DNA of 64,000 bases, from positions 1-64,000 of the forward strand of contig JAIRRJ010000041.1 of NCBI GenBank assembly GCA_031256035.1, in the 5' to 3' direction. This document shows, piece by piece, positions 18,034-26,248 of this stretch. Within the stretch, counting starts at the first letter, position 1. The number at the start of each line of letters is the position of its first letter. Made by a program: the position numbers and the translations under genes. Origin of the DNA: Treponema sp. Its GTDB lineage: Bacteria; Spirochaetota; Spirochaetia; Treponematales; Breznakiellaceae. The notes under the pieces were generated by a model that searched no databases, was not told where the DNA came from, and worked only from the letters and a program-made list of their open reading frames with translations.

Positions 18034-18077
18034 TTTTTCAAAACTAGCCCGAACCACAGGTTCGCAGTTTTTGAAAA
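18034..18077. repeat. Long imperfect palindrome before thioredoxin
   Basis: Outer arms TTTTCAAAACT and AGTTTTTGAAAA (one bulged base) enclose inner arms CGAACC and GGTTCG around a two-to-three base loop. No T-run follows, so it is not a standard terminator. The same inner CGAACC-NNA-GGTTCGCAG core recurs near 51790 before an InlB-type lipoprotein gene, which suggests a small dispersed repeat or a shared RNA structure. Confidence 0.5.
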
Positions 18078-18101
18078 TGGCTCGGCATGGGAGGATTTTT
18101 C

Positions 18102-18422
18102 GTGAGTTCTATAGAAATAACCGATGATAATTTTCAGACCGAAGTTCTTCAATCGTCTGTTCCGGCATTAATAGATTTTTGGGCGCCTTGGTGCGGCCCC
18201 TGCAAAATGATCGGTCCCATGATCGAGCAGCTTGCCGAAGAATACAAAGGGCGCATCAAATTCTGCAAAGTCAATGTGGACGAGGAAAACGCCCTTGCAG
18301 AACAGCATGGGATTGTTTCAATACCCACGCTGGTTCTGTACAAGAACGGGGCGCTTGCCGCCCAAAAAATCGGCGCAGCTCCCAAACGCGACATTGAAGC
18401 TCTGTTCAGGGACTTGGTTTAA
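18102..18422 (+). CDS. trxA: Thioredoxin
   Basis: This is a 106-residue thioredoxin, the cytoplasmic dithiol reductant. The active site is WCGPC in FWAPWCGPCKMIGPM, and the cis-Pro lies in VSIPTLVLYKNG. I take the GTG at 18102 as the start because GGGAGG lies seven bases before it and the product then begins MSSIEITDDNF, as is usual for the family. An in-frame ATG at 18087 would put the ribosome-binding site inside the gene. Its stop overlaps the convergent lipoprotein gene by four bases. Confidence 0.95.
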   Translation: MSSIEITDDNFQTEVLQSSVPALIDFWAPWCGPCKMIGPMIEQLAEEYKGRIKFCKVNVDEENALAEQHGIVSIPTLVLYKNGALAAQKIGAAPKRDIEALFRDLV

Positions 18423-19429
18423 GGAACATAACGTTTTGGGTTATTTGGACCTCCCGGAGTTGCAGAGCTTGTTGCGGTAATATACCAGTCTGCGGCTGTG
18501 TTTGTATTTTCAACTGTTTCATCACGGCAGATGGTTCGTGTATTTGTCGTACCTGTGCTTCTTACCGCATCTGCGGGACGGCAGATATTTCCGTCTGTGG
18601 ATTTCCATGCGCCCTGGCTGTAAAGAAATTCGGCAGCCTCAGCCAAATAATCTTTCGTCCACCAGCCGTCCTGGGAATTTGAGAGCATAACCGCTGCAAG
18701 TACACGATCATCCTGATCCATTACATAAATTGCCGTGGCTTCTTTGTGCATCAGCTTTACATTTCCGGGAAACCAAATGTCACGCGCTGTCGGCGATGAA
18801 TTCTTTCCGCCTGATGCGGAAAGGTTTTCACCGTATTCATCCACGCAATCAGGCTCTACCTTGCGTAAATGAAGCGTTATGTATTCATCTTTCTTTACTT
18901 CCGCAGGTAAAAACTCGTAAATTGTTTGTTGGGTCGCCTTTGTATTTCCAAGGATGAATACACGCATCGCGCCGAGATTCCCCGCAGAGAGAGTTTTGAA
19001 TTCGATGAATTCAGTTTTCGGGTTAGACCAATCCGTGCAGATTTCATTGATCACTAACTGCGGCATCCGGTTGTTTCTTGAACGGATCGAAACAAGCACA
19101 TTGATTGTGTTTCTTTGCTCATCTTCCGCCAGCAGGTCGGCTGTAAATTTCAAGCCCGGTTCCTGTCTTTCTTTTAGCCGTACCCTTACGACACTGCCGT
19201 CTTCAACCGAAGCAATTGAAAGATCAGGCTCGAAATTAATGGATGTTACCTTTACCGCTTTAGAAAAGCTGAATTCGATAACATCCTCCGAAGCCGCCTT
19301 ACAGTCTAAAAAAAGCAGCGCTTGCGAACTGCCTCCCGATAAAGCCGCTGATCCGGCGGCGGCTTCCCCTGTAGAACAGGAGCCAAAAATGACAAAGGCG
19401 CCCAGCAGGGCAAAATAGATATATTTCAT
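18419..19429 (-). CDS. Lipoprotein with a lamin-tail-like domain
   Basis: This is a 336-residue exported protein. The signal peptide ends in FGSC, a good lipobox with Cys at about residue 18. The middle (about 125-235) shows a lamin-tail pattern: LVINEICTDWSNPKTEFIEF followed by AMRVFILGN and an ITLHLRKVEPDC strand. The C-terminal part is rich in small and aromatic residues (GWWTKDYLAEAAEFLYSQGAWKS). Such proteins are usually surface-attached or envelope-associated; no enzymatic motif is seen. It is a single-gene unit converging on thioredoxin. Function is unknown. Confidence 0.78.
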   Translation of the reverse strand: MKYIYFALLGAFVIFGSCSTGEAAAGSAALSGGSSQALLFLDCKAASEDVIEFSFSKAVKVTSINFEPDLSIASVEDGSVVRVRLKERQEPGLKFTADLLAEDEQRNTINVLVSIRSRNNRMPQLVINEICTDWSNPKTEFIEFKTLSAGNLGAMRVFILGNTKATQQTIYEFLPAEVKKDEYITLHLRKVEPDCVDEYGENLSASGGKNSSPTARDIWFPGNVKLMHKEATAIYVMDQDDRVLAAVMLSNSQDGWWTKDYLAEAAEFLYSQGAWKSTDGNICRPADAVRSTGTTNTRTICRDETVENTNTAADWYITATSSATPGGPNNPKRYVP

Positions 19430-19549
19430 AAAAACCTCCGCCCTATATATGGCACGAGGATGTATGGCGCTTTAGTCAAAAATGAAAAATTTTTGCTTTT
19501 TCTGTCCCAAAAATCGTGCTTTTTCTGCCATTTTCGGCATACATTTTTG

Positions 19550-19578
19550 TTGACGGTTGTAATTTTAGGGGGTATTAT
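19550..19578 (+). promoter_or_regulatory. Promoter of the carbohydrate-utilisation locus
   Basis: TTGACG (19550-19555), a 17-bp spacer and TATTAT (19573-19578) form a good sigma70-type promoter. The predicted start near 19585 gives a leader of about 100 bases with two hairpins before the AAGGAG ribosome-binding site of the first gene. Confidence 0.6.
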
Positions 19579-19591
19579 GTCCTTAATGTGT

Positions 19592-19654
19592 AGATAAACG
19601 GTATTTTATGATACCGTCTATCAGATTTGTAATTACCGCTTATGGGGTAATTAC
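19592..19654 (+). promoter_or_regulatory. Structured 5' leader: two consecutive hairpins
   Basis: The first hairpin has ACGGTAT paired with ATACCGT (19598-19617), extended by flanking GATA/TATC. The second has GTAATTACC paired with GGTAATTAC (19629-19637 with 19646-19654, an eight-base loop). Both lie between the promoter and the first ribosome-binding site. They could be operators for a dimeric regulator, mRNA stabilisers or a cis-regulatory RNA; I do not recognise a known riboswitch class. Confidence 0.5.
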
Positions 19655-19686
19655 GAATTTATATATTTTATTTAAGGAGAAAGGCG

Positions 19687-20265
19687 ATGAAGAAAATTTT
19701 AACTGTATGTTTGATGCTGTCATTTGTGTTTGTGTTTTCCTGCGCTTCAGGCGGGGGCGGAGCCGCGCAGGTAACCGGCGAGTTATTTCCCGGAACCTGG
19801 GAATGGGAAGTGGAAAATGATGCGAATGACGGGGGTACTTCCACAATAGAAATGATTGACAACGGAGATGGCTCCAGAACTTTTAAGGGGACAGTAACAA
19901 ATAAATACCAGTATGGCATGGGATCGGTAACGCTTAAACCCGATGCGGCGACTCTGGAAAAATTGAAGGTGGCAAAAGCCATTAAGTTTAAAATGCAATC
20001 AGTAGAAGGTAAAGCCTATATAGCGGAAGCGTGTTTGAGTAGCGTTACGGATTGGGGTTTCCATCAAAGGATACTTCGTACCAACCCGGGGGAGGCAATG
20101 GACTTTCATTTACAGTTCAAATCATTCATTCAGCCGCCTTGGGGAACTCAGAAACGGTTCAATACAGAACTCCTTACCCATATCAGGATTTTGACGAAAA
20201 ATGCTGCCGAGGGAGGGCTTGGCGACTATGAGTTCAAGGTCTGGGATTTTGCGCTGGAACTGTAA
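19687..20265 (+). CDS. Lipoprotein with a beta-sandwich, carbohydrate-binding-like domain
   Basis: This is a 192-residue protein. The signal peptide ends VFSC (Cys about residue 19), followed by a Gly-rich linker (ASGGGGAA), so it is a lipoprotein. The mature part has the strand-rich pattern of CIA30/CBM11-like domains (GTWEWEVENDAND, AKAIKFKMQSVEGKAY, MDFHLQFKSFIQPPWG, YEFKVWDFALEL). It is the first gene of the locus and is followed 14 bases later by the GH5 lipoprotein, so it may help hold polysaccharide at the cell surface (inference). The family assignment is tentative. Confidence 0.7.
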   Translation: MKKILTVCLMLSFVFVFSCASGGGGAAQVTGELFPGTWEWEVENDANDGGTSTIEMIDNGDGSRTFKGTVTNKYQYGMGSVTLKPDAATLEKLKVAKAIKFKMQSVEGKAYIAEACLSSVTDWGFHQRILRTNPGEAMDFHLQFKSFIQPPWGTQKRFNTELLTHIRILTKNAAEGGLGDYEFKVWDFALEL

Positions 20266-20279
20266 GGAAGCGTAAATAA

Positions 20280-21524
20280 ATGAAGGGACTGATCATTAGT
20301 TTGATGCTGTTAACTTTTTTGGGCTGTTCATCAGCAAAGCCTTCCGGCAGCAACATCAGCGTTGGTCATGTCCCTTCAATTCCCGATAGGGAAAACAATA
20401 TTGAGCCTCAGCCCGTGAGCGGCAAGACGGCTGCTGATTTTTTTAGAGACGAAAAAATATATTCCGGCTGGAATTTGGGGAATACCCTTGATTCCCACGC
20501 CGCCGGCGAGGGAGACGAGACCACTTGGGGAAATCCCCGTGTGAATCAGACGCTCATGAACGGCATCAAGGCGGCAGGATTTGACATAATCCGTATTCCC
20601 GTAACATGGATGGGGTGTTATGACGAGGATCGCGAATACCGTCTTGATGAACACCGCCTTAAACGCATCGCCCAGGTTGTTGAAATGGCGAACAAGGCGG
20701 GACTGAAAGCGATCATCAATCTGCACCATGACGGCGCGGTTGAAAACGCCAGTAAAGACATCGGCTGGCTTTCGATCAACAAAGCCCGCAGGAGCAAGGA
20801 AGGTTATCACGAGGTAACATTCCAGTTTCTGCGCATCTGGACGCAAATAGCGATTTATTTTAGAAATTACGGCGACTGGCTCATGTTTGAGTCATTCAAT
20901 GAAATACATGACGGCAACTGGGGCAACAGTATGTTTACCCTGATGCTGCCCCAATTCGATATTATTAATGAATGGAATCAATTATTTACAGATATTGTGC
21001 GCCATACCGGCGGCAACAACACGAACCGTTATCTTTTAATCCCCGGCTATGTTACCAACCCCAAACTTACGCTGGGTCAATTTTTCAAAATGCCGAAGGA
21101 CAGTTCCCCGGGTAGGCAGCTTGTTACTTTCCATTACTATGATCCGTATCAATTCGGCATAGAAGGTTCACGGGCAAACTGGGGTTCGGATGCGGATAAA
21201 GCGACTCTGGATGGGGATTTTGCGCCTTTTAAGGAACAGTTTGTTGATAAAGGCATACCGGTAATAATCGGCGAGTGCGGCGCGGTTTTGCAGTTGTATC
21301 CTGACAATCCTGAAAGAGAGGAACTGGCACGGAAGTCCCGGCTTGATTATTTTTCCGGTGTTTTTGGTACAGCCAAAAAATACGGGCTTGTTCCTGTTTA
21401 TTGGGACAACGGCGCTACAACCGGTAAAGGTGAAAAATTCGGGCTTTTTAACCGCAATAACGGTCAGCCGAATTCACCCGACAGCGAAGCTCTGATAAAA
21501 GCTATGATAAATGCAGTAAGGTAA
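20280..21524 (+). CDS. GH5-family endo-glycanase lipoprotein (endoglucanase-like)
   Basis: This 414-residue protein has a signal peptide ending FLGC (Cys about residue 16), so it is membrane-anchored outside the cytoplasm. The GH5 fold is clear: YSGWNLGNTLDS near 61-72, DIIRIPVTW, INLHHDG, the acid/base Glu near 208 in FESFNEIHDG and the nucleophile Glu near 332 in IIGECG. GH5 enzymes cut beta-1,4-glucans or mannans internally by retention. The GWNLGNTLD signature is common in the cellulase/xyloglucanase-type subfamilies, so an endo-beta-glucanase is favoured, but mannan cannot be excluded, especially with a GH130 enzyme in the same locus. It probably supplies oligosaccharides to the downstream transporters. 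Confidence 0.92.
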   Translation: MKGLIISLMLLTFLGCSSAKPSGSNISVGHVPSIPDRENNIEPQPVSGKTAADFFRDEKIYSGWNLGNTLDSHAAGEGDETTWGNPRVNQTLMNGIKAAGFDIIRIPVTWMGCYDEDREYRLDEHRLKRIAQVVEMANKAGLKAIINLHHDGAVENASKDIGWLSINKARRSKEGYHEVTFQFLRIWTQIAIYFRNYGDWLMFESFNEIHDGNWGNSMFTLMLPQFDIINEWNQLFTDIVRHTGGNNTNRYLLIPGYVTNPKLTLGQFFKMPKDSSPGRQLVTFHYYDPYQFGIEGSRANWGSDADKATLDGDFAPFKEQFVDKGIPVIIGECGAVLQLYPDNPEREELARKSRLDYFSGVFGTAKKYGLVPVYWDNGATTGKGEKFGLFNRNNGQPNSPDSEALIKAMINAVR

Positions 21525-21534
21525 GGAAGTAGAA

Positions 21535-24420
21535 ATGAACCTAAGGATTGGCAGAATTAATATTGCTGCGGTAATTGCCGCTGTTCTCGTTGTTGGGGCG
21601 CTTGTTTTTCTGTTTACAAGAAAAAGCGATGCGGATTTTTCCGCCAAGTATGCCGGCTTCGATCTGAGCGGAGCAAGTTCAGGAAGAACCAATATTTATT
21701 CCCGTTACATGGAACGTTATGCGGATGTTCCGAATGGCGAGCGGGATATACCTTTCGATATTTTTTCATGGACACGGGCAGACGGAGTTTCTGTTGTTGA
21801 AAATTTTGAAGACGAAGACCGGGTTCTTTATACCGAAGAAAAAAGTTTTTTAGAGTACAGGGTAAACCTTGAAAAAGAAGGTTTGTATAATTTTTACATT
21901 GAATATTTCCCCATTGAATCGCGCGGTATAAATATCGAACGTTCCCTCCTGATTAACGGCGAAATTCCCTTTTTGGGCGCCGACAGGCTCACGTTCCAGC
22001 GTGTCTGGGGCGATGGGGCGAATGTCCGCATAGACAATCAAGGTAATGAGATTCGCCCTCCTCAGGTTGAAAAACCAAATTGGGAGAACGCATGGTTCAA
22101 AGACCCTCTCGGATATGTAGTTGATCCTTATGTTTTTTATCTGAAAGCCGGTGAAAATACCATCCGTTTTGAGGGTATTAACGAGCCGGTAGCGTTACGC
22201 GCTTTTTCAATAAAAGCTCCCCATCAGACCAGAAGTTACAGCGAGTATATGGCAGGGCGGTATTTGGATGAATACAAAAGCAACCGGAGCAATTATGCGT
22301 TGAGAGTTCAGGGTGAAAGAGCCGTACGCCGTTCAGATCCGTCCCTGTATGCCATTTATGATCGTTCTTCCGGCGCCACTGAGCCGCCAAGTGTCGCGAA
22401 AATCAGGCTTAACATGATCGGCGGTCAAAACTGGCGCGTGGCAGGGCAGTGGATAGAATGGGAATTCAATGTGCCGGAAAACGGAATGTACCGTTTTTCC
22501 ATCAAGGGGCGGCAGAATTATAACCGCGGCTATGTTTCAAACCGCACTGTTTTGATAGACGGCGAAATCCCATGCAGGGAACTTGCGGCAGTGCCTTTCA
22601 GATACAGCAATAAATGGGAGCTTCAAACCTTAAAAAACGAACAGGATGATTTATATTTCCCTCTGGAAAGGGGCAGGCATACTCTCCGCCTTCAGGCGAC
22701 GCTTGGCGGTATGGGTGAAATGCTTAATGTCATGGAAGAAAGCGTATACCGCCTGAACGCGATTTACCGCAAGATATTGGTATTAACCGGAACCGATCCG
22801 GACAGATTCCGCGACTACCGCGTGGATGTGGTATATCCCGAAGTTATAACCGCAATGGAACTGGAAAGCAAAATACTTTACAAACTGGTTGATGATTTAA
22901 CCCGTTATTCTGGCGAGCGCAGCGGCGAAGTTGCCGTAACATTGACGCTTGCCCGGCAGCTTGAACTTTTTGTCAGGCGGCCTGATAAAATCCCCAAAAC
23001 TTTTACCAATTTTAAGGCCAATATAAGCGCGCTTGGCGACAGCCTTTTGTCCCTTTCACAGTCACAGCTTGATGTTGACTACATTGTAGTAAGCGCAGCA
23101 GGCGCAAAGCTGCCCAAACCCGGAGACAATATTTTTGTCGCCATTTCGCACGAGATTCGCTCTTTCTTTGCCTCTTTCTTTGTTGATTACAACACTTTGG
23201 GCGATGTGTACCGCAAGGGTTCGCAGGTTATTGAGGTATGGATGCTCGCAGGACGTGATCAAAGCACCATCCTCAAGGCAATGGTAGATGACACCTTCAC
23301 CCCGCAAACCGGGATTAGGGTGAATGTAAAACTTGTAACACCTGACGCGGTAATGCCTGCGGTAGTAGCGGGTACGGGGCCGGATATGGTGCTTACCATA
23401 GGGCCGGGCGAACCTGTTAACTATGCTGTACGTAAAGCCGTTATTGATATTTCCAAATTTGACGGCTTCGATGAATTAACGCGGCAGTTCAATCCCAGCG
23501 CGCTGGAGTCTTACCGTTTCCGCGGCGGCGTGTACGGTCTGCCGGAAACCCAGTTTTTCCACATAATGTTCTACCGTAAAGATATTTTTGAAGAGCTGGG
23601 GATTGATGTTCCCCAAACATGGGATGATCTGATCAGCATTCTTCCCATTATCCAAAAGAACAATATGAACGTGGGTATCCCCTCTGTGGCGAACGCCGCG
23701 GCGCCCGATTTTTCAAACTTCCTGGCGCATCTGTATCAGCGTAAAGGTACTCTTTACAATGCTGAAGGTTCACGTACCATGCTGGACAGTGAAATCGCCA
23801 TTGAAGCCTTCGATGTTTATACAAAGTTTTATACCCACTACAAAACGCCCGTAGTGTATGACTTTGCAAACCGGTTCCGTTCCGGTGAAATGCCGCTTGC
23901 CTTTGCCGATTACACCTTTTTCAATATGTTCGAGGTTTTCGCTCCTGAGATTCGCGGCCTTTGGGGTTTTGCCATCATGCCCGGTATCAGGAAGAGCGAC
24001 GGCAGCATAGACCGTTCAATACCAACCGGAACTGTGGCTGCAATGATTTTTTCAAAATCAAAGTATCCTGAACGCGCCTGGGAATTTATGAAGTGGTGGC
24101 TCAGCGCCGATACCCAGCTTCGATTTGGACGGGAATTGGAGAGCATCATGGGAGCCGCCGCGCGTTACCCCACGGCAAATTATAATGCCTTTAAGCGGCT
24201 TTCATGGGGTTCGGAACAAATGGCTGTGCTGGATGAACAGCGCTCATGGACAGTGGGTACGCCGGAAGTGCCCGGCGGTTATTTTGTCAGCCGTCACATA
24301 ACCAACGCGGTGCGCCGTATTTTGAATGAGGGCGAAGACACTCGGGAAACCCTGCTTGATTACAGCATTACAATAAATGACGAGTTGATTAAGAAACGCA
24401 AGGAATTCGGACTGGAATAG
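21535..24420 (+). CDS. Large membrane-anchored solute-binding protein with N-terminal carbohydrate-binding-like domains
   Basis: The protein has 961 residues. An N-terminal helix (about 10-28), with no lipobox, anchors or exports it. Two jelly-roll-like segments follow (about 70-235 and 260-400; repeated pattern of a R-x-L-L/V-I-N/D-G-E-I-P strand). The C-terminal 400 residues are a family-1-type ABC solute-binding domain: MVDDTFTPQTGIRVNVKLVT, GTGPDMVLTIGPGEP, GGVYGLPETQ and ELGIDVPQTWDDL. Usual binding proteins have about 450 residues, so this is a double-length fusion like YtcQ-type proteins. It sits ten bases before a permease pair and is presumably their receptor for oligosaccharides. 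Confidence 0.85.
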   Translation: MNLRIGRINIAAVIAAVLVVGALVFLFTRKSDADFSAKYAGFDLSGASSGRTNIYSRYMERYADVPNGERDIPFDIFSWTRADGVSVVENFEDEDRVLYTEEKSFLEYRVNLEKEGLYNFYIEYFPIESRGINIERSLLINGEIPFLGADRLTFQRVWGDGANVRIDNQGNEIRPPQVEKPNWENAWFKDPLGYVVDPYVFYLKAGENTIRFEGINEPVALRAFSIKAPHQTRSYSEYMAGRYLDEYKSNRSNYALRVQGERAVRRSDPSLYAIYDRSSGATEPPSVAKIRLNMIGGQNWRVAGQWIEWEFNVPENGMYRFSIKGRQNYNRGYVSNRTVLIDGEIPCRELAAVPFRYSNKWELQTLKNEQDDLYFPLERGRHTLRLQATLGGMGEMLNVMEESVYRLNAIYRKILVLTGTDPDRFRDYRVDVVYPEVITAMELESKILYKLVDDLTRYSGERSGEVAVTLTLARQLELFVRRPDKIPKTFTNFKANISALGDSLLSLSQSQLDVDYIVVSAAGAKLPKPGDNIFVAISHEIRSFFASFFVDYNTLGDVYRKGSQVIEVWMLAGRDQSTILKAMVDDTFTPQTGIRVNVKLVTPDAVMPAVVAGTGPDMVLTIGPGEPVNYAVRKAVIDISKFDGFDELTRQFNPSALESYRFRGGVYGLPETQFFHIMFYRKDIFEELGIDVPQTWDDLISILPIIQKNNMNVGIPSVANAAAPDFSNFLAHLYQRKGTLYNAEGSRTMLDSEIAIEAFDVYTKFYTHYKTPVVYDFANRFRSGEMPLAFADYTFFNMFEVFAPEIRGLWGFAIMPGIRKSDGSIDRSIPTGTVAAMIFSKSKYPERAWEFMKWWLSADTQLRFGRELESIMGAAARYPTANYNAFKRLSWGSEQMAVLDEQRSWTVGTPEVPGGYFVSRHITNAVRRILNEGEDTRETLLDYSITINDELIKKRKEFGLE

Positions 24421-24429
24421 GGGGATAAT

Positions 24430-25362
24430 GTGAGTCTGGCAAGTTATATATCTAAAAAAGACAAAAGTATATCCAAAATGGTAAACAGCATCGAAAGATA
24501 CAAGGTGTGCTATATCTTCATCGCGCCTTATGCGGTAATTTTTGCGCTCTTCTTTATTGCGCCCCTTGTAGTTTCGGTTTTCTACAGTTTCACCTATTTC
24601 AATATTCTTGAACCGCCGCGTTTTATCGGCCTGCGCAACTACATCAATCTGATGCTGGGGGATGATGTATTCCTGAAAGCAATGAAGAACACCTTTATAA
24701 TGGCGGCGATTACCGGTCCTGTCGGTTACATTATGTCTTTCCTTTTTGCATGGTTTATAAACGAACTGCCGCGTTATATCCGCGCTGTGGTAACCCTGAT
24801 CTTTTATGCCCCGTCAATTTCAGGCGCGGTCTACATGATTTGGGCGTTTATTTTTTCCGGCGACGCTTACGGTATCATGAACGGATTCCTGATGGAGATA
24901 GGAATACTGGATCAGCCTACGTTATGGTTGACCGATCCCAAATATATGATGGCTGTAATCCTCGTTGTCATTTTGTGGTTAAGCCTTGGGACAGGCTTTT
25001 TGGCATTCATTGCGGGCTTAAGTACCATTGACGTGTCGCTTTACGAGGCCGGCCTCGTGGATGGCATCACAAACCGCTGGCAGGAACTGTGGTACATTAC
25101 CCTGCCCAATATGAAGGGGATGTTGATGTTCGGCGCGGTCATGGCGATTACCCAATCTTTCGGCGTGGCGGATGTTACCATGGTTTTGGCTGGATTCCCA
25201 AGTACGGACTATGCGGTACATACCGTGGTAAACCATTTGATTGACTACGGCGGAATGCGTTTTGAGATGGGTTATGCATCGGCAATAGCGACTATTCTGT
25301 TTTTTGCAATGATTTTGTGTAACGCCCTTGTACAGAAAATGCTGCGCCGGGTGGGGACATAA
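24430..25362 (+). CDS. Carbohydrate ABC transporter permease, MalF/UgpA type
   Basis: This 310-residue inner-membrane protein has six predicted helices. The EAA loop that contacts the ATPase is EAGLVDGITNRWQELWYITLP near residues 205-225. The start is GTG at 24430 after GGGGGAT; the ATG two bases upstream runs straight into a stop. It forms a heterodimer with the next gene product. Spacing is ten bases from the binding protein and ten to the partner permease. No ATPase gene is in the window, so a shared MsmK-type ATPase elsewhere is expected. Confidence 0.93.
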   Translation: MSLASYISKKDKSISKMVNSIERYKVCYIFIAPYAVIFALFFIAPLVVSVFYSFTYFNILEPPRFIGLRNYINLMLGDDVFLKAMKNTFIMAAITGPVGYIMSFLFAWFINELPRYIRAVVTLIFYAPSISGAVYMIWAFIFSGDAYGIMNGFLMEIGILDQPTLWLTDPKYMMAVILVVILWLSLGTGFLAFIAGLSTIDVSLYEAGLVDGITNRWQELWYITLPNMKGMLMFGAVMAITQSFGVADVTMVLAGFPSTDYAVHTVVNHLIDYGGMRFEMGYASAIATILFFAMILCNALVQKMLRRVGT

Positions 25363-25372
25363 GGGGTACAAT

Positions 25373-26248
25373 ATGGCAAAGAAGAAGTATAAGAAATTAG
25401 TAGGCGGAAGAAGGCTTAACCGTTCATTCGGCGGCGATACTTTTATTTTTACTATCCTTATCGTATTCGGCATATTTTTTGCCTATCCGCTGGTTTACGC
25501 CATTAACAATGCGTTCAAGCCATTGAACGAGCTTTTTATTTTCCCGCCGCGGGTTTTTGTGCGTAATCCCACATTAAATAACTTCCAGGACCTGTTTATC
25601 ATTATGAGCAAATCCTGGGTTACTTTTTCCCGTTATGTTTTTAACACCGTGTTTATTACTGTAGCGGGAACGGTGGGGCTGATCATTGTCGCTTCGATGG
25701 GCGCGTTTGTGGTTTCCAAATACCAATTCCCCGGCGCAAAAGTATTCTTCAACCTTGTAATTATAACCCTGATGTTTTCCGGCTATGTTACGGCAATTCC
25801 CAACTATCTGATTATGGCAAAACTCAAGTGGGTAGATACCTATCTTTCAATAATTGTTCCCGCCTTTGCCATGCCTATGGGTTTCTTCCTGCTAAAACAA
25901 TTTATTGACACCATCCCGGATACGCTCCTTGAAGCCGCAAAGATAGACGGCGCGAAGGAATGGCGCATTTTCCTTTTGATAATTATGCCCATGATAAAAC
26001 CGGCATGGCTTACGGTGATGATTTTCTCGGTGCAGGGTCTCTGGAACACGAGAGCTTCAAATCTTATTTATTCGGAACAGCTTAAAACTCTGCCCTACGC
26101 GCTTTCGCAGATTGTAATGGGCGGCATTGCGCGTGCCGGCGTTGGAGCGGCGGTTGGTCTCTTTGTAATGATCGTGCCTCTTGTGATGTTTATATTGGCG
26201 CAGAGCAATGTTCTGCAAACCATGGCGAATTCGGGGATAAAAGAATGA
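25373..26248 (+). CDS. Carbohydrate ABC transporter permease, MalG type
   Basis: This permease has about 291 residues. I choose the ATG at 25373 (MAKKKYKKLVGG), which is preceded by AAGGGG; the frame is open further upstream inside the previous gene. The six-helix CUT1 permease pattern is present, with the EAA motif EAAKIDGAKEWRIFLLIIMP and the typical N-terminal start TFIFTILIVFGIFFAYPLVY. It partners the MalF-type permease just upstream. Its stop overlaps the following NHL-repeat gene by four bases (ATGA), so the two are translationally coupled. Confidence 0.93.
   Translation: MAKKKYKKLVGGRRLNRSFGGDTFIFTILIVFGIFFAYPLVYAINNAFKPLNELFIFPPRVFVRNPTLNNFQDLFIIMSKSWVTFSRYVFNTVFITVAGTVGLIIVASMGAFVVSKYQFPGAKVFFNLVIITLMFSGYVTAIPNYLIMAKLKWVDTYLSIIVPAFAMPMGFFLLKQFIDTIPDTLLEAAKIDGAKEWRIFLLIIMPMIKPAWLTVMIFSVQGLWNTRASNLIYSEQLKTLPYALSQIVMGGIARAGVGAAVGLFVMIVPLVMFILAQSNVLQTMANSGIKE

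Noticed and set aside
19598-19654. Known riboswitch in the leader of the carbohydrate locus
   Set aside because: The two simple hairpins match no aptamer consensus I know; kept only as a structured leader.
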